A stretch of DNA of 64,000 nt from Candidatus Fermentithermobacillaceae bacterium (GTDB lineage: Bacteria > Bacillota > Sulfobacillia > Fermentithermobacillales > DUSS01). The stretch is from the NCBI GenBank assembly GCA_020725645.1, contig DYEQ01000034.1, positions 1 to 64,000 of the forward strand, given 5' to 3'. This document shows, piece by piece, positions 27,815 to 37,116 of the stretch. Every line of letters starts with the position of its first letter. Within the stretch, counting starts at the first letter, position 1. The position numbers were made by a program, and so were the translations under genes. The notes beneath the pieces are model-generated. The model had not been told where the DNA came from. It saw only the letters and a list, made by a program, of their open reading frames with translations, and searched no databases.

Positions 27815-29194
27815 CTACTGAAGTTGATTCGAGATGCCCGCGGGGTAATCACCGGTAAAGCAGGACAGGCATAACCCACCTGCGGTCGAAAGTACTTCTT
27901 CCAGGTCTTCTATCCCGAGGTAAGCGAGAGTGGTTGCCCCTATCGCCTTCCGGATTTCCTCTACCGACATGCGGGCTGCAGCTAGCTGACCTGCGGAAGA
28001 TGTGTCTATCCCGTAGTAGCAAGGAAATCTATAGGGAGGAGAGCTGATCCTCACGTGCACTTCCGTAGCTCCGGCTGATCTCAAAAGCCCTACGATATGC
28101 CTGGAAGTGGTCCCTCTCACGATGGAATCGTCCACGAGAACAACTCGTTTACCTTTGAGTATGCTTTTCAACGGATTCAGCTTGAGTTTTACCGCGAGTT
28201 CCCGTAGAGATTGTTCCGGAGCGATAAAAGTCCTTCCCACATACCTGTTCTTGACCAGTCCCATTTCATAAGGGATACCGAGCTCCTCCGCGTAGCCGCT
28301 GGCCGCCGAAAGCGACGAGTCGGGCACACCGGTGACCAGGTCGGCATCGGCTGGATGCGACCGGGCAAGCTTCCTCCCCAGGAGTTTCCTTGCCCTGTGT
28401 ACGTTCAGGCCAGCTATGTCCGAGTCCGGCCGGGCGAAATAGATGAACTCGAAAGCGCAAAGACGCTGTGGCTTCTTCGGGGAAAACCTGAATTCCGAAA
28501 AGCTCGTCCCGTCCGATATTAGAATCTCACCGGGCTCTATCTCTCCAATGATGCTCGCGCCGACGGAATCCAGAGCGCAGGTTTCCGAAGCTACGAGCGT
28601 AGCTCCATCGAGTTTTCCAAAGCAAAGGGGACGGATGCCCATGGGGTCTCTCGCTGCCAGGAGCATCTGCGGGTGGAGCGCGACCAGCGCAAAAGCTCCG
28701 CGCAACTTGGAGAGCACTTCGGCGAAAGCTCTGTCCACCGCGGGTTCCTTTGACCTGGCCATGAGGTGAGGAATGACCTCGGTATCCAGGGTGGTTTGAA
28801 AGATAGATCCCTGACTTTCCAGAAAGGCTCGTTGTTCTCGAGCGTTCACGAGATTTCCGTTATGGGCTACGGCGAACTCGCCGCGCCAAAGCTTCACCGC
28901 AAGCGGTTGTGCGTTTTCGGGCACGCTTTCTCCCGTTGTCGAATAGCGGACGTGCCCGATAGCAAGAGGCCCAGTCATATCTTCCATGTCCTTTAGGGAA
29001 AAGACCTCGGAAACCAATCCCATTCCCTTTTTGGTGACGAGACGGCGACCGTCGCTCACACAGATGCCGGCCGACTCCTGGCCACGGTGCTGCAGGGCGA
29101 AAAGTCCATAGTAGCAGAGGGAAGCCGCCTTCGGGTGCCCGGCGACTCCGAAAATCCCGCACTTTTCTCCGAGCTCCGGGGCCAGAGGACTCAC
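27815..29194 (-). CDS. purF: Amidophosphoribosyltransferase
   Basis: CGIFGVAGHPKAASLCYYGLFALQHRGQESAGI; RVVLVDDSIVRGTTSRHIVGLLRSAGATEVHVRISSPP. Confidence 0.97.
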   Translation of the reverse strand: MSPLAPELGEKCGIFGVAGHPKAASLCYYGLFALQHRGQESAGICVSDGRRLVTKKGMGLVSEVFSLKDMEDMTGPLAIGHVRYSTTGESVPENAQPLAVKLWRGEFAVAHNGNLVNAREQRAFLESQGSIFQTTLDTEVIPHLMARSKEPAVDRAFAEVLSKLRGAFALVALHPQMLLAARDPMGIRPLCFGKLDGATLVASETCALDSVGASIIGEIEPGEILISDGTSFSEFRFSPKKPQRLCAFEFIYFARPDSDIAGLNVHRARKLLGRKLARSHPADADLVTGVPDSSLSAASGYAEELGIPYEMGLVKNRYVGRTFIAPEQSLRELAVKLKLNPLKSILKGKRVVLVDDSIVRGTTSRHIVGLLRSAGATEVHVRISSPPYRFPCYYGIDTSSAGQLAAARMSVEEIRKAIGATTLAYLGIEDLEEVLSTAGGLCLSCFTGDYPAGISNQLQ

Positions 29195-29736
29195 CTGCTT
29201 TCAGTCGAAGGTTTCCAGCCGGGTAAACCCAGGGACTCGGGGAAGGAGAGGCGTTCCTCCCCTTCCCTCGCCATCTTCTCCCTGTACTCTTCGAGTTTGT
29301 TCCATAGGGCCGGTTCAACCAGGGCGATTATCCGCAAACAGCACAGAGCGGCATTCTTTGCGGACCCGATGCCGGTGGCCGCGACCGGCACCCCCGGGGG
29401 CATTTGGACCATGGAAACGAGGGCATCCACCCCGCCGAGAGGCCCGGTCTTCACCGGAAGCCCTATCACCGGGAGCGACGTGTAGGCGCTCAGTACACCG
29501 GGGAGAGCTGCGGAAAGACCGGCGGCGGCCAAGATCACTGCCACTCCTCGTCCCGGAGCTTCCAGCGCATATCGCCGGAGAAGGTCGGGAGTCCTGTGAG
29601 CGGAGATCACCACCACATCGTATTTCACGCCGAATTCGTCGAATATAGCTACAGCATCCCGAACTGCCTCAAAATCACTGGTGCTTCCCAGAACCACCCC
29701 GACCCTGGGAAAACCCGGTGCCTTCTTCGGTTCCAT
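29191..29736 (-). CDS. purE: 5-(carboxyamino)imidazole ribonucleotide mutase
   Basis: VGVVLGSTSDFEAVRDAVAIFDEFGVKYDVVVISAHRTPDLL; PVIGLPVKTGPLGGVDALVSMVQMPPGVPVAATGIGSAKNAA. Confidence 0.96.
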   Translation of the reverse strand: MEPKKAPGFPRVGVVLGSTSDFEAVRDAVAIFDEFGVKYDVVVISAHRTPDLLRRYALEAPGRGVAVILAAAGLSAALPGVLSAYTSLPVIGLPVKTGPLGGVDALVSMVQMPPGVPVAATGIGSAKNAALCCLRIIALVEPALWNKLEEYREKMAREGEERLSFPESLGLPGWKPSTESR

Positions 29737-29801
29737 TTGTCGTCCCTCCCGCGCTGCCCGGGTCTTCTACGAGGGGGAAACCCGGGCATTCTAGGTTGTT
29801 A

Positions 29802-31151
29802 TTACAATCCCAGCGCCGCAAAAAGGCCGGGAGCCAGGTGAATCAAAGACAGAACGCCGAGGACGTACACCAGCCAGTGCACTTCTTTGCCTTTTCCCGC
29901 CACAGCTTTCACTATCGGGTAAGCTACGAACCCAGCTGCAATACCGTCGGATATGGAGAAGGCGAAGGGCATCATGGCGATGGTGATGAACGCCGGGAAA
30001 GCTTCGGTGAAATCGGACCAGTCTATGTCCTTCACAGGCAACATCATCAACACGCCTACGATGATAAGGGCCGGCGCCGTAGCATACGCCGGAACCATTC
30101 CGGCCAGCGGAGCAAACACCAGCGAGAGCAGGAACAGCACCCCGACCACCACAGCTGTGAGTCCGGTGCGACCCCCTTCAGCGATACCGGCGGAGGATTC
30201 CACGTAAGTGGTGACCGTACTGGTACCGAGGATCGCCCCCAAAGAGGTCCCTATGGCGTCCACGGTCATGGCCTGGCGTATTCTCGGAAGCTGTCCCTTT
30301 TCATCCAGCATGTTGGCGCGGGACGCGGTTCCCATGAGCGTTCCCACGGTATCGAACACGTCCACGAACCAGAAGGCGAAAATCGTCATAAAACCGAGGC
30401 TCAAGGCACCTTTGAAGTCCATTTTAAAGAAGATCGGCGAAAGGGACGCAGGCATCCCCACAATGCTTCCGGTTATCTTCGTGACCCCCATCGGGATACC
30501 GATGATGGTGGTGATGATGATCCCGAGCAGGATCGCTCCGCGAACCTTCAAAGCAAGGAGGATTGCTGTGATGAGCAGGCCGATGATCGCGAGGAGCGGT
30601 CCGGACTGCGTGAGGTCTCCCCTGGTGACGAGGGTGGCGGGACTCGCCTGGATGAGACCGGCATTGTGAGCTCCGATGAAAGCTATGAAGAGACCGATGC
30701 CTACGCCTACGGCCCTCTTTATCGTTTGAGGGATAGCTGCGTCGATTTTATTGATGGCGCCCGTTACCGCCAGCAGGAGAAAGATTATGCCTTCCAGGAA
30801 CACCACCGCCAGCGCCGCCTGCCATCCTGCTTTCTGAGCGACCGTGAAGGCGAAAAACGCGTTAAGCCCCATCCCGCTGGCCAGGGCGTAGGGGTAGTTG
30901 GCCACAAATCCGCCGAGAAGCGTCGTCAACCCGGCGGCGAGAACCGTCGCCGTCATAACCGGTCCGAAGGGCATACCAGCGTTGCTCAGAATGCTCGGGT
31001 TGACGAATATGATGTAGGCCATGGTCATGAAGGTGGTGATTCCCGCGATGACCTCGGTTCTGACATCGGTGTGGTTTTCCTTGAGTTTGAATAACCTCTC
31101 TAACACGGGTGCTTCCTCCTCACTCTCGTTGACATGTCGTAATCCCGTCAA
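29802..31151 (-). CDS. NCS2 family purine/xanthine permease
   Basis: EVIAGITTFMTMAYIIFVNPSILSNAGMP; FVDVFDTVGTLMGTASRANM; AVVVGVLFLLSLVFAPLAGMVPAYATAPALIIVGVLMM. Confidence 0.94.
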   Translation of the reverse strand: MTGLRHVNESEEEAPVLERLFKLKENHTDVRTEVIAGITTFMTMAYIIFVNPSILSNAGMPFGPVMTATVLAAGLTTLLGGFVANYPYALASGMGLNAFFAFTVAQKAGWQAALAVVFLEGIIFLLLAVTGAINKIDAAIPQTIKRAVGVGIGLFIAFIGAHNAGLIQASPATLVTRGDLTQSGPLLAIIGLLITAILLALKVRGAILLGIIITTIIGIPMGVTKITGSIVGMPASLSPIFFKMDFKGALSLGFMTIFAFWFVDVFDTVGTLMGTASRANMLDEKGQLPRIRQAMTVDAIGTSLGAILGTSTVTTYVESSAGIAEGGRTGLTAVVVGVLFLLSLVFAPLAGMVPAYATAPALIIVGVLMMLPVKDIDWSDFTEAFPAFITIAMMPFAFSISDGIAAGFVAYPIVKAVAGKGKEVHWLVYVLGVLSLIHLAPGLFAALGL

Positions 31152-31197
31152 GGCGTCCGGTTTCCTCCTATACTGCCGCCGCTTTAGCCCGTCAAGG

Positions 31198-31734
31198 TCA
31201 CCTCCTCTGCTTGAGGACCCCTACGTAGGGAAGGCCCCTGTAACGTTCCTCGAGGTCCAGTCCATAGCCGACGACGAACTCGTTGGGAATGATGAAACCG
31301 TAGTAGTCAAGAGGAACCCTCACCCTTCGCCGGGCGGGCTTGTCCAGCAAGGCGCAGACCTTTAAGCTGGCCGGTTGCCGCGCCCTTAACGTATCCAGCA
31401 AGTAGCGGAGGGTGAGCCCCGTATCCACGATGTCTTCGATGAGGAGCACATCGCGCCCGGCCACGCTGTCCTCGAGATCTTTCGTGATGCGCACCTCTCC
31501 CGAAGACTGCGTGGACGCACCGTAGCTCGACGTACCCATGAAGTCTACGGTGAATTCGATGGTGAGGCGTCTTATCAAATCGGACATGAAGACAAAGCTG
31601 CCCTTGAGGATACCGATTAAAAGGGGATTCTTACCCTGATAATCCCGGGAGATTTGTTGCGCCAACTCGTCTATGCGCTTGTCCAGCTCTTCCTTTCCTA
31701 TGAGGACTTCCACCTCTTCCGGCACGTTGCCCAT
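31198..31734 (-). CDS. hpt: Hypoxanthine phosphoribosyltransferase
   Basis: LLIGILKGSFVFMSDLIRRL; DVLLIEDIVDTGLTLRYLLDTLRARQPASLKVCALLDKPARR. Confidence 0.96.
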   Translation of the reverse strand: MGNVPEEVEVLIGKEELDKRIDELAQQISRDYQGKNPLLIGILKGSFVFMSDLIRRLTIEFTVDFMGTSSYGASTQSSGEVRITKDLEDSVAGRDVLLIEDIVDTGLTLRYLLDTLRARQPASLKVCALLDKPARRRVRVPLDYYGFIIPNEFVVGYGLDLEERYRGLPYVGVLKQRR

Positions 31735-31939
31735 TCGCCACCCACCTTTTTTCATCGAGCTCACCACCTATTTATCACAACACTGAGTTATTGGCAAGAA
31801 TAATGTGCGCACCTCGTAAAGTGTCAAACAATTTAGCTATCATATCGTACCCTTCGCCGTTACGTATTCTAAGTAAGAGGGACGAGGGCTCTACCCGCGC
31901 TCTTGGCGATAATCCTGTGTATCGAAAGGGGAATAGGGT

Positions 31940-32146
31940 ATGAAAAGACTATACCGTTCACGAAAGGACAGGCGAATCCTGGGTGTATGCGGAGGACTGG
32001 CCGAATACTTTGAGGTGGACCCAACCTTGATACGTTTAGCAGTTGCCGTCACCACCGTCCTCACCGGTTTCGTCCCGGGTATCGTTCTCTACATTTTGGC
32101 CGGCGTCATAATGCCCGAAGAAGGTGAGACCCGGTCTGGGAGCTAG
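31940..32146 (+). CDS. PspC domain-containing protein
   Basis: KRLYRSRKDRRILGVCGGLAEYFEVDPTLIRLAVAVTTVLTGFVPGIVLYILAGVIMPEE. Confidence 0.92.
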   Translation: MKRLYRSRKDRRILGVCGGLAEYFEVDPTLIRLAVAVTTVLTGFVPGIVLYILAGVIMPEEGETRSGS

Positions 32147-32150
32147 ACGT

Positions 32151-32420
32151 TCATTCCATCAGGCGACCGGCCAGAGACAGTATGAATCCCATTACGGTGG
32201 CGCAGGCCAAGACGATTCCCAGCTCTCTTAGGCCTGCCCCACCGGCAGCGTATTTGGAGAACCACCATGTAGCACTGCCCAGGAAGGTGGAGAGCCATAG
32301 AAACCCCAAAATCATACTGTACCTCTTATGCCGGCGCCAAATCGACATCTTTTCCTCCCAGGGAAGGTTCTCCCATTCATCCGTCTCCCAGATGGGCGGT
32401 TTTCTCCTCAAGAGGCGCAT
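32151..32420 (-). CDS. Small membrane protein, unknown function
   Basis: 89 aa with two probable TM segments, co-directional with upstream cassette. Confidence 0.55.
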   Translation of the reverse strand: MRLLRRKPPIWETDEWENLPWEEKMSIWRRHKRYSMILGFLWLSTFLGSATWWFSKYAAGGAGLRELGIVLACATVMGFILSLAGRLME

Positions 32421-32447
32421 ACCGATCCCCCCCCAGGGGTGCCATCT

Positions 32448-33854
32448 CTAGCTCCAAACCTCGAGATTCGCCTCGGCCACCGTCACGAGCTTTCCATCGT
32501 CCAGTCTTACCCTGGCCACTTGCAACACCGCACCCGACTCAACTCGTTCCGGCTCAGCGGGGACCTCTTCCACTGTTCCCCATAATCCGAAATACGGTGG
32601 CATAACGCACCGCACTCTATTGCCGGGAGCGATTTCTCTGGTTTCGACCATGGACCCCTCCTTCGTCGTTTCCACCAGGGGAAGCGCTTCGTCGCCGGGG
32701 CACTCGCCGGAACAGACGACTATCTCGGGTCTCAGGACACCTGCTCTAACCTGAGTTGAACCATCCACGAATGTAAGGGCTCCTTCTCGCTCCCTCAGGA
32801 TTTGCCACGTAGATGCGGAGACCGGTATAACACCGAAGCCCTCCAGAAGGATCAGGGTGAAGTCCACGTCTTCCACTCCGGTGACCCCAAGAGAAATCTC
32901 CGTCCCCAGGAACTGCACGATGTCGAGGTTGGAGGCGCCTCCGGTGATGAATCCGCGGGCGCCGGAGCTTTTTGCCCTTTCGAGGGCATCGGCCGTTACG
33001 AAAGCTCCCCCCACGAGTATCTGTCCATCAACGTCGTCGGGGATGTCCTCGCGCCTCACGATAGAAGCAGGTCCGTCCGCTATAATCCGCAGTATGCCGT
33101 TTTGTTCCCCGCCTATGCCGAACACCCCTTGTACGAAGGTTCCGGCGCCTTCCACTATGGCCCCTTCGTCCGGAATGACCGAGACTACCTTCCCGGTAAT
33201 ACCGGCTACGACCGTCGTAGCTTTAATCGGGCGCACTATGGTTACCGTACCGGTGCGGGGGCATACTTTCTCCACCACACCGCTGGTGGGCGCGTAGACG
33301 TATTCGAGGCCGCTCAGGGACGGCGCTGCCGCGATGATCTTCCCTTCGAACACCGGATCTCCTTCCTTCACCGTGGTGTATGCCCGGATGAGACGGGGGA
33401 ATATCCTCAAACGCGATGCCACCGCCACTATGCTCATGGGTTTCGCCGACCTGGGGTCTTCTCTGATGATGATGCTCGCCCGGGTTTTCGATACGAACTC
33501 GATTTTCCCATCAACCGGCGAGATTATCTCTTTTACCGGCTCCCAGAAGCTCTTTTGGTACCTCCCTATGACCTCGCCGGCCTTGACGGCGTCCCCGGCC
33601 TTTTTTAGTACTATCCTTTCAACCTGGGACGGATCGGGCTTAAAACCGAGCTCGCTTTGGAGGTCAATAACGTACGGGTTACCTTTCACGTATTCAGCCC
33701 GGGCGATGACAGTATCAGGCCGTACGCTGTCACCGGTATTCACGAGAACCGTCCCGGGCGTGGGCAGTCTCCGTTCCTTCCTGATCCGTGCCCTTTTTAA
33801 GACCTTCAACTGGGAACTCACAGCCATCGCTGTTCCCTCCTTCCAAGTCTCCAA
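32448..33854 (-). CDS. Barrel-sandwich (biotinyl/lipoyl-like) multi-repeat protein with C-terminal KOW-like segment; partner of MutL-like gene (copy A)
   Basis: Repeated sandwich-like segments (TPGTVLVNTGDSVRPDTVIARA; KKAGDAVKAGEVIGRY..ISPVDGKIEFVS; KEGDPVFEGKIIAA..APTSGVVEKV) and C-terminal GNRVRCVMPPYFGLWGTVEEVP; paralogous to 61475-62596. Confidence 0.75.
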   Translation of the reverse strand: METWKEGTAMAVSSQLKVLKRARIRKERRLPTPGTVLVNTGDSVRPDTVIARAEYVKGNPYVIDLQSELGFKPDPSQVERIVLKKAGDAVKAGEVIGRYQKSFWEPVKEIISPVDGKIEFVSKTRASIIIREDPRSAKPMSIVAVASRLRIFPRLIRAYTTVKEGDPVFEGKIIAAAPSLSGLEYVYAPTSGVVEKVCPRTGTVTIVRPIKATTVVAGITGKVVSVIPDEGAIVEGAGTFVQGVFGIGGEQNGILRIIADGPASIVRREDIPDDVDGQILVGGAFVTADALERAKSSGARGFITGGASNLDIVQFLGTEISLGVTGVEDVDFTLILLEGFGVIPVSASTWQILREREGALTFVDGSTQVRAGVLRPEIVVCSGECPGDEALPLVETTKEGSMVETREIAPGNRVRCVMPPYFGLWGTVEEVPAEPERVESGAVLQVARVRLDDGKLVTVAEANLEVWS

Positions 33855-33880
33855 CCCCGGTCATGATACCGCCGGCGATC

Positions 33881-35653
33881 TCAGGAAGCTACCAGGGCAT
33901 CCATGGCGGTCATCCACTCCCGTACCGCGCGCCTCCGCACTTCCGGGTTTTCTGGCATCCTAATGGGCCTTCCCCGGCCATCCAGCACTATCCCGCAGTA
34001 CCCACCTCGGAGGCGGGCCTTCACGCTTACGCCCGGCCCTGCTCCGGCATCGAATTTCTTTTGAGGAACGATCTCGGTTTCGAGGATTTCGCCGGGTTCC
34101 AGCGGAATCCGTTGGATCCCGCCGGAGAAGATACGGACCGTCTTACCGCCCACGGTCAACTCAGCGATCACCGTACCGTCTGCCACCGGCGGACCCTTCG
34201 GAGCTATAACAGTTCCGAGGGGCACTAAAGCGATGTTGAAGAGAATATCCCGGGCGGCATCCGGAACTGTCTTGAGGAACATGCCCACGTGAGGAAAGAG
34301 GAAGTCCCGGTCCATGTATATCTCAGTAACTCCTCCAGGCTCAAGACCGTCGTTGAGCATCATCATCGCCTGCCCGTACCTGGGAGCGTACGAGATAGCT
34401 CCCCCCGTTCCGACGACGGCACCCACTTTCGACATGTCCAGCTTGACCTCACCGGTCCCCGTTTGATTGAATATGTCGCTTATTTCCCTCTTCTTCTGAA
34501 TACCCTTCAAGCCCCGGGCGAGAGAGCGATGGTGCTCCAGGGACAACCTCAAAGCTTCCCTGCACAAAGCCTGCTCCAGCATGAGGTCGACGGCGGTCTG
34601 GGGCAGGGTTGTGGGCCGGATCATCTTGTTGAAGTTCCAATCCCTCAACTCTCTCTCGGTGATATCTGCGGGAACCCACCGTAGGACGTTGTCGGGACGG
34701 GCCTCGACCATCACGTTGCCCATGCTGTACGACATCCCGAGGTTAGCTGAAACGGTCCTGTAAAACTCCCCGTTCAGTACGGAAAAGACGTCGGTGGTAG
34801 CTCCTCCCACATCTACCCCCAGCACTCCCGAACCGAGCGTGGTCCGGAGGTATTTCAACACTTCGCCCACGGCGACGGGGGTGGGTGAGATCCTGTCACC
34901 CGCCCAGGTCAGGAGAGTCTCGTAGCCGGGGGCATGCGACATAACGTGGTCCAGAAATAACCTATGGATTTCGGCAATACACGGCTCCAGCACTTCGTGT
35001 TCGAGGTCGGGTCGCAGATTATCGGTGAAGGTGACATCCATGATGTCGGACATGACGTCGTTTACGTACTCCCGGGCGGATACGTTTCCCGCGAACACGA
35101 CGGGGACCTTAAATCCTTGTCCGAAACGGGGCCTCGGGTTAGCTGCTGCGACGAACTCGGCGACCGCTGCGACGCTCGAGATGTTCCCTCCGTCCGTCCC
35201 CCCCGTGATGAGGATCATGTCGGGCCGGAGCTTCCGTATCCGCTCTATCTTCTCCGATACCATCCGCGCGTCATCCATGGCAATGACATCCAGGACCACC
35301 GCGCCCGCACCCAGCGCAGCCCTGTGAGCTGATTCCGCGGTGAGGTGTTTGGCGAGGCCCGCGACGAGCATTTGGAGACCGCCGCCCGCGGACGAAGTCG
35401 CCACGAACAAATCGACTCCTTCCGGTCCCGCCGAGGGTGAAAGAAGCCTCCCGGCTTCCAGGAGATTGAGAGCTGTCCTGGATTCGAGCCTTCCCAGAGC
35501 CTTCCTCACCCCGATCATTACGTCTAAATGAGGCGCCTCGACGGTAGTGGGCGCAGTAGCTTTTCCTTTCATTTCCCAACCAGAAGAGCTTCTTTCAAAA
35601 ACCGTAGCCTTTGTCGTAGTGCTTCCCACGTCCACCGCCAGGATGCGTTGCAC
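33881..35653 (-). CDS. MutL/GlmL-like ASKHA-fold ATPase (glutamate mutase L family, copy A)
   Basis: MQRILAVDVGSTTTKATVFE phosphate-1 motif; ILITGGTDGGNISSVAAVAEFVAAANPRP; GVLGVDVGGATTDVFSV. Confidence 0.88.
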   Translation of the reverse strand: MQRILAVDVGSTTTKATVFERSSSGWEMKGKATAPTTVEAPHLDVMIGVRKALGRLESRTALNLLEAGRLLSPSAGPEGVDLFVATSSAGGGLQMLVAGLAKHLTAESAHRAALGAGAVVLDVIAMDDARMVSEKIERIRKLRPDMILITGGTDGGNISSVAAVAEFVAAANPRPRFGQGFKVPVVFAGNVSAREYVNDVMSDIMDVTFTDNLRPDLEHEVLEPCIAEIHRLFLDHVMSHAPGYETLLTWAGDRISPTPVAVGEVLKYLRTTLGSGVLGVDVGGATTDVFSVLNGEFYRTVSANLGMSYSMGNVMVEARPDNVLRWVPADITERELRDWNFNKMIRPTTLPQTAVDLMLEQALCREALRLSLEHHRSLARGLKGIQKKREISDIFNQTGTGEVKLDMSKVGAVVGTGGAISYAPRYGQAMMMLNDGLEPGGVTEIYMDRDFLFPHVGMFLKTVPDAARDILFNIALVPLGTVIAPKGPPVADGTVIAELTVGGKTVRIFSGGIQRIPLEPGEILETEIVPQKKFDAGAGPGVSVKARLRGGYCGIVLDGRGRPIRMPENPEVRRRAVREWMTAMDALVAS

Positions 35654-35668
35654 CTCGAGTTCCCCCTT

Positions 35669-36367
35669 TCATAAGCCTCCACACGCACCGCACTTAGCGC
35701 AGGAGGGATTGGGTATGACATAAACCGGTTTGTTCATCAGGAGCTGGTCGGTAGTCGCGTTTTTCAAGAGGAGAAGCGGCAAGAGGGAGCCCAGAAAAAC
35801 GGCGCCCAGGGCGATGCCGGCCGAAGCTAGAATGGATGCAGGCGACGTGAGCCAGGTGCCCCACACTAATTTGGAAGCTACCTGTCCGGTCCCAAGACCC
35901 AAAGGTATTCCAGGAGCACCCGTGAGGAGGGCTTCGAAAAGGAGCAGCCTCTGGAGTTCCTTGGTGGTGCCTCCAACCGCCCGCATTACGCCCAGAGCTC
36001 TCTTCCGTCCCAGGAGGGAGGCAGTCAAAAGACACGTTATCGCCGCGGCGCCCAGCACGGGAAGGAAGGCGAGAACGCTCCTCCAGCCGCCTAGAGCAGC
36101 CCTACATGCATCCCTGGCGAGCATCCGGCCGGCGAATTCCGGCCCTGCGGGTTCCAGCTCGCACACGTCGTCGCATACCAAGTTCGGAGCGCGAACCCTG
36201 GCCACCGTCGTTTCTACGACGGTTCCCATATATCCGAGGACCATCATCGCCATCACCGCCGTAGATGCCACTACAAGGGAAATGAACACCATCTGAAACG
36301 GGCGCATCTTTACCCTCCTGATGGCGAGGAGCAGGTATATGTCGACCTCCCTCACACCAGCGCGCAC
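35669..36367 (-). CDS. Short FtsX-like ABC permease with C-terminal Cys cluster
   Basis: Multiple TM segments with GLIRVVG-like LGVMRAVGGTTKELQRLLLFEALLTG; ends ...VIPNPSCAKCGACGGL. Confidence 0.75.
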   Translation of the reverse strand: MRAGVREVDIYLLLAIRRVKMRPFQMVFISLVVASTAVMAMMVLGYMGTVVETTVARVRAPNLVCDDVCELEPAGPEFAGRMLARDACRAALGGWRSVLAFLPVLGAAAITCLLTASLLGRKRALGVMRAVGGTTKELQRLLLFEALLTGAPGIPLGLGTGQVASKLVWGTWLTSPASILASAGIALGAVFLGSLLPLLLLKNATTDQLLMNKPVYVIPNPSCAKCGACGGL

Positions 36368-36414
36368 GACCTCCTCGGCCCCCTTTCCGGACGGGATGCT
36401 CTTTTAAGTGGTAA

Positions 36415-37116
36415 CTATTCCATTATCCTGCCGTCCCTCAGTTTCACCACTCTGGTGGCGTACTCCTCAAATTCCGAAGCGTGAGACGCGACGATGAAGG
36501 TTTGGCCGTCTATACGGTTAAAATCCCTGAACAGCTCCATAACTTCCCGGGCGGTCTTGCTATCGAGGTTTCCCGTAGGTTCGTCCGCCAGTATGAGCGA
36601 GGGCTTCGGCGCCAGCGCCCTTCCGATCGCGACTCGTTGCTGCTCCCCTCCGGAGAGCTCGACGGGATAGTGATTGGCCCTACCGTCGAGATGTAATCTG
36701 GATAAGACACTTGCCACACGCTCGTGTATCTCGCTGGGAGCTACGCCGGCTATCCTAAGAGGAAAAGCTATGTTTTCCCATGCGGTAAGTTCCGGAATCA
36801 GATTGAAGAACTGAAACACAAATCCCAAATCCTTCCTCCTCAAGAGGGCCAGGTCGTCCTCGCTCATTCTCGAGAACTTTCTGCCCTTCATGATGACCTC
36901 ACCATGGGAAGGACGATCTATTCCTCCGAGGATGTTGAGGAGCGTGGTCTTGCCCGATCCCGATGGCCCCTCGAGGAGCACGAACTCACCCGGATACACC
37001 ACGAGATGCACGTTCTGAAGGGCGAACACTCCGTCCCCCACCGGGTAGAATTTGGTCACTTCGTGGCACCTGATTATCGCGTTTTCATACCTGTCCACGG
37101 GCGAGCACCTCCGCAC
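36415..37116 (-). CDS. ABC transporter ATP-binding protein (MacB/LolD-like)
   Basis: LLEGPSGSGKTTLLNILGGIDRP; LSGGEQQRVAIGRALAPKPSLILADEPTGNLDS. Confidence 0.96.
   Translation of the reverse strand: MRRCSPVDRYENAIIRCHEVTKFYPVGDGVFALQNVHLVVYPGEFVLLEGPSGSGKTTLLNILGGIDRPSHGEVIMKGRKFSRMSEDDLALLRRKDLGFVFQFFNLIPELTAWENIAFPLRIAGVAPSEIHERVASVLSRLHLDGRANHYPVELSGGEQQRVAIGRALAPKPSLILADEPTGNLDSKTAREVMELFRDFNRIDGQTFIVASHASEFEEYATRVVKLRDGRIME

Noticed and set aside
29718-31094. 458-aa plus-strand ORF
   Set aside because: Antisense to the NCS2 permease; His/Gly/Arg/Asp-rich shadow translation
31768-31939. Possible purine riboswitch before hpt
   Set aside because: No recognisable purine-riboswitch core in the 170-nt intergenic on the minus strand
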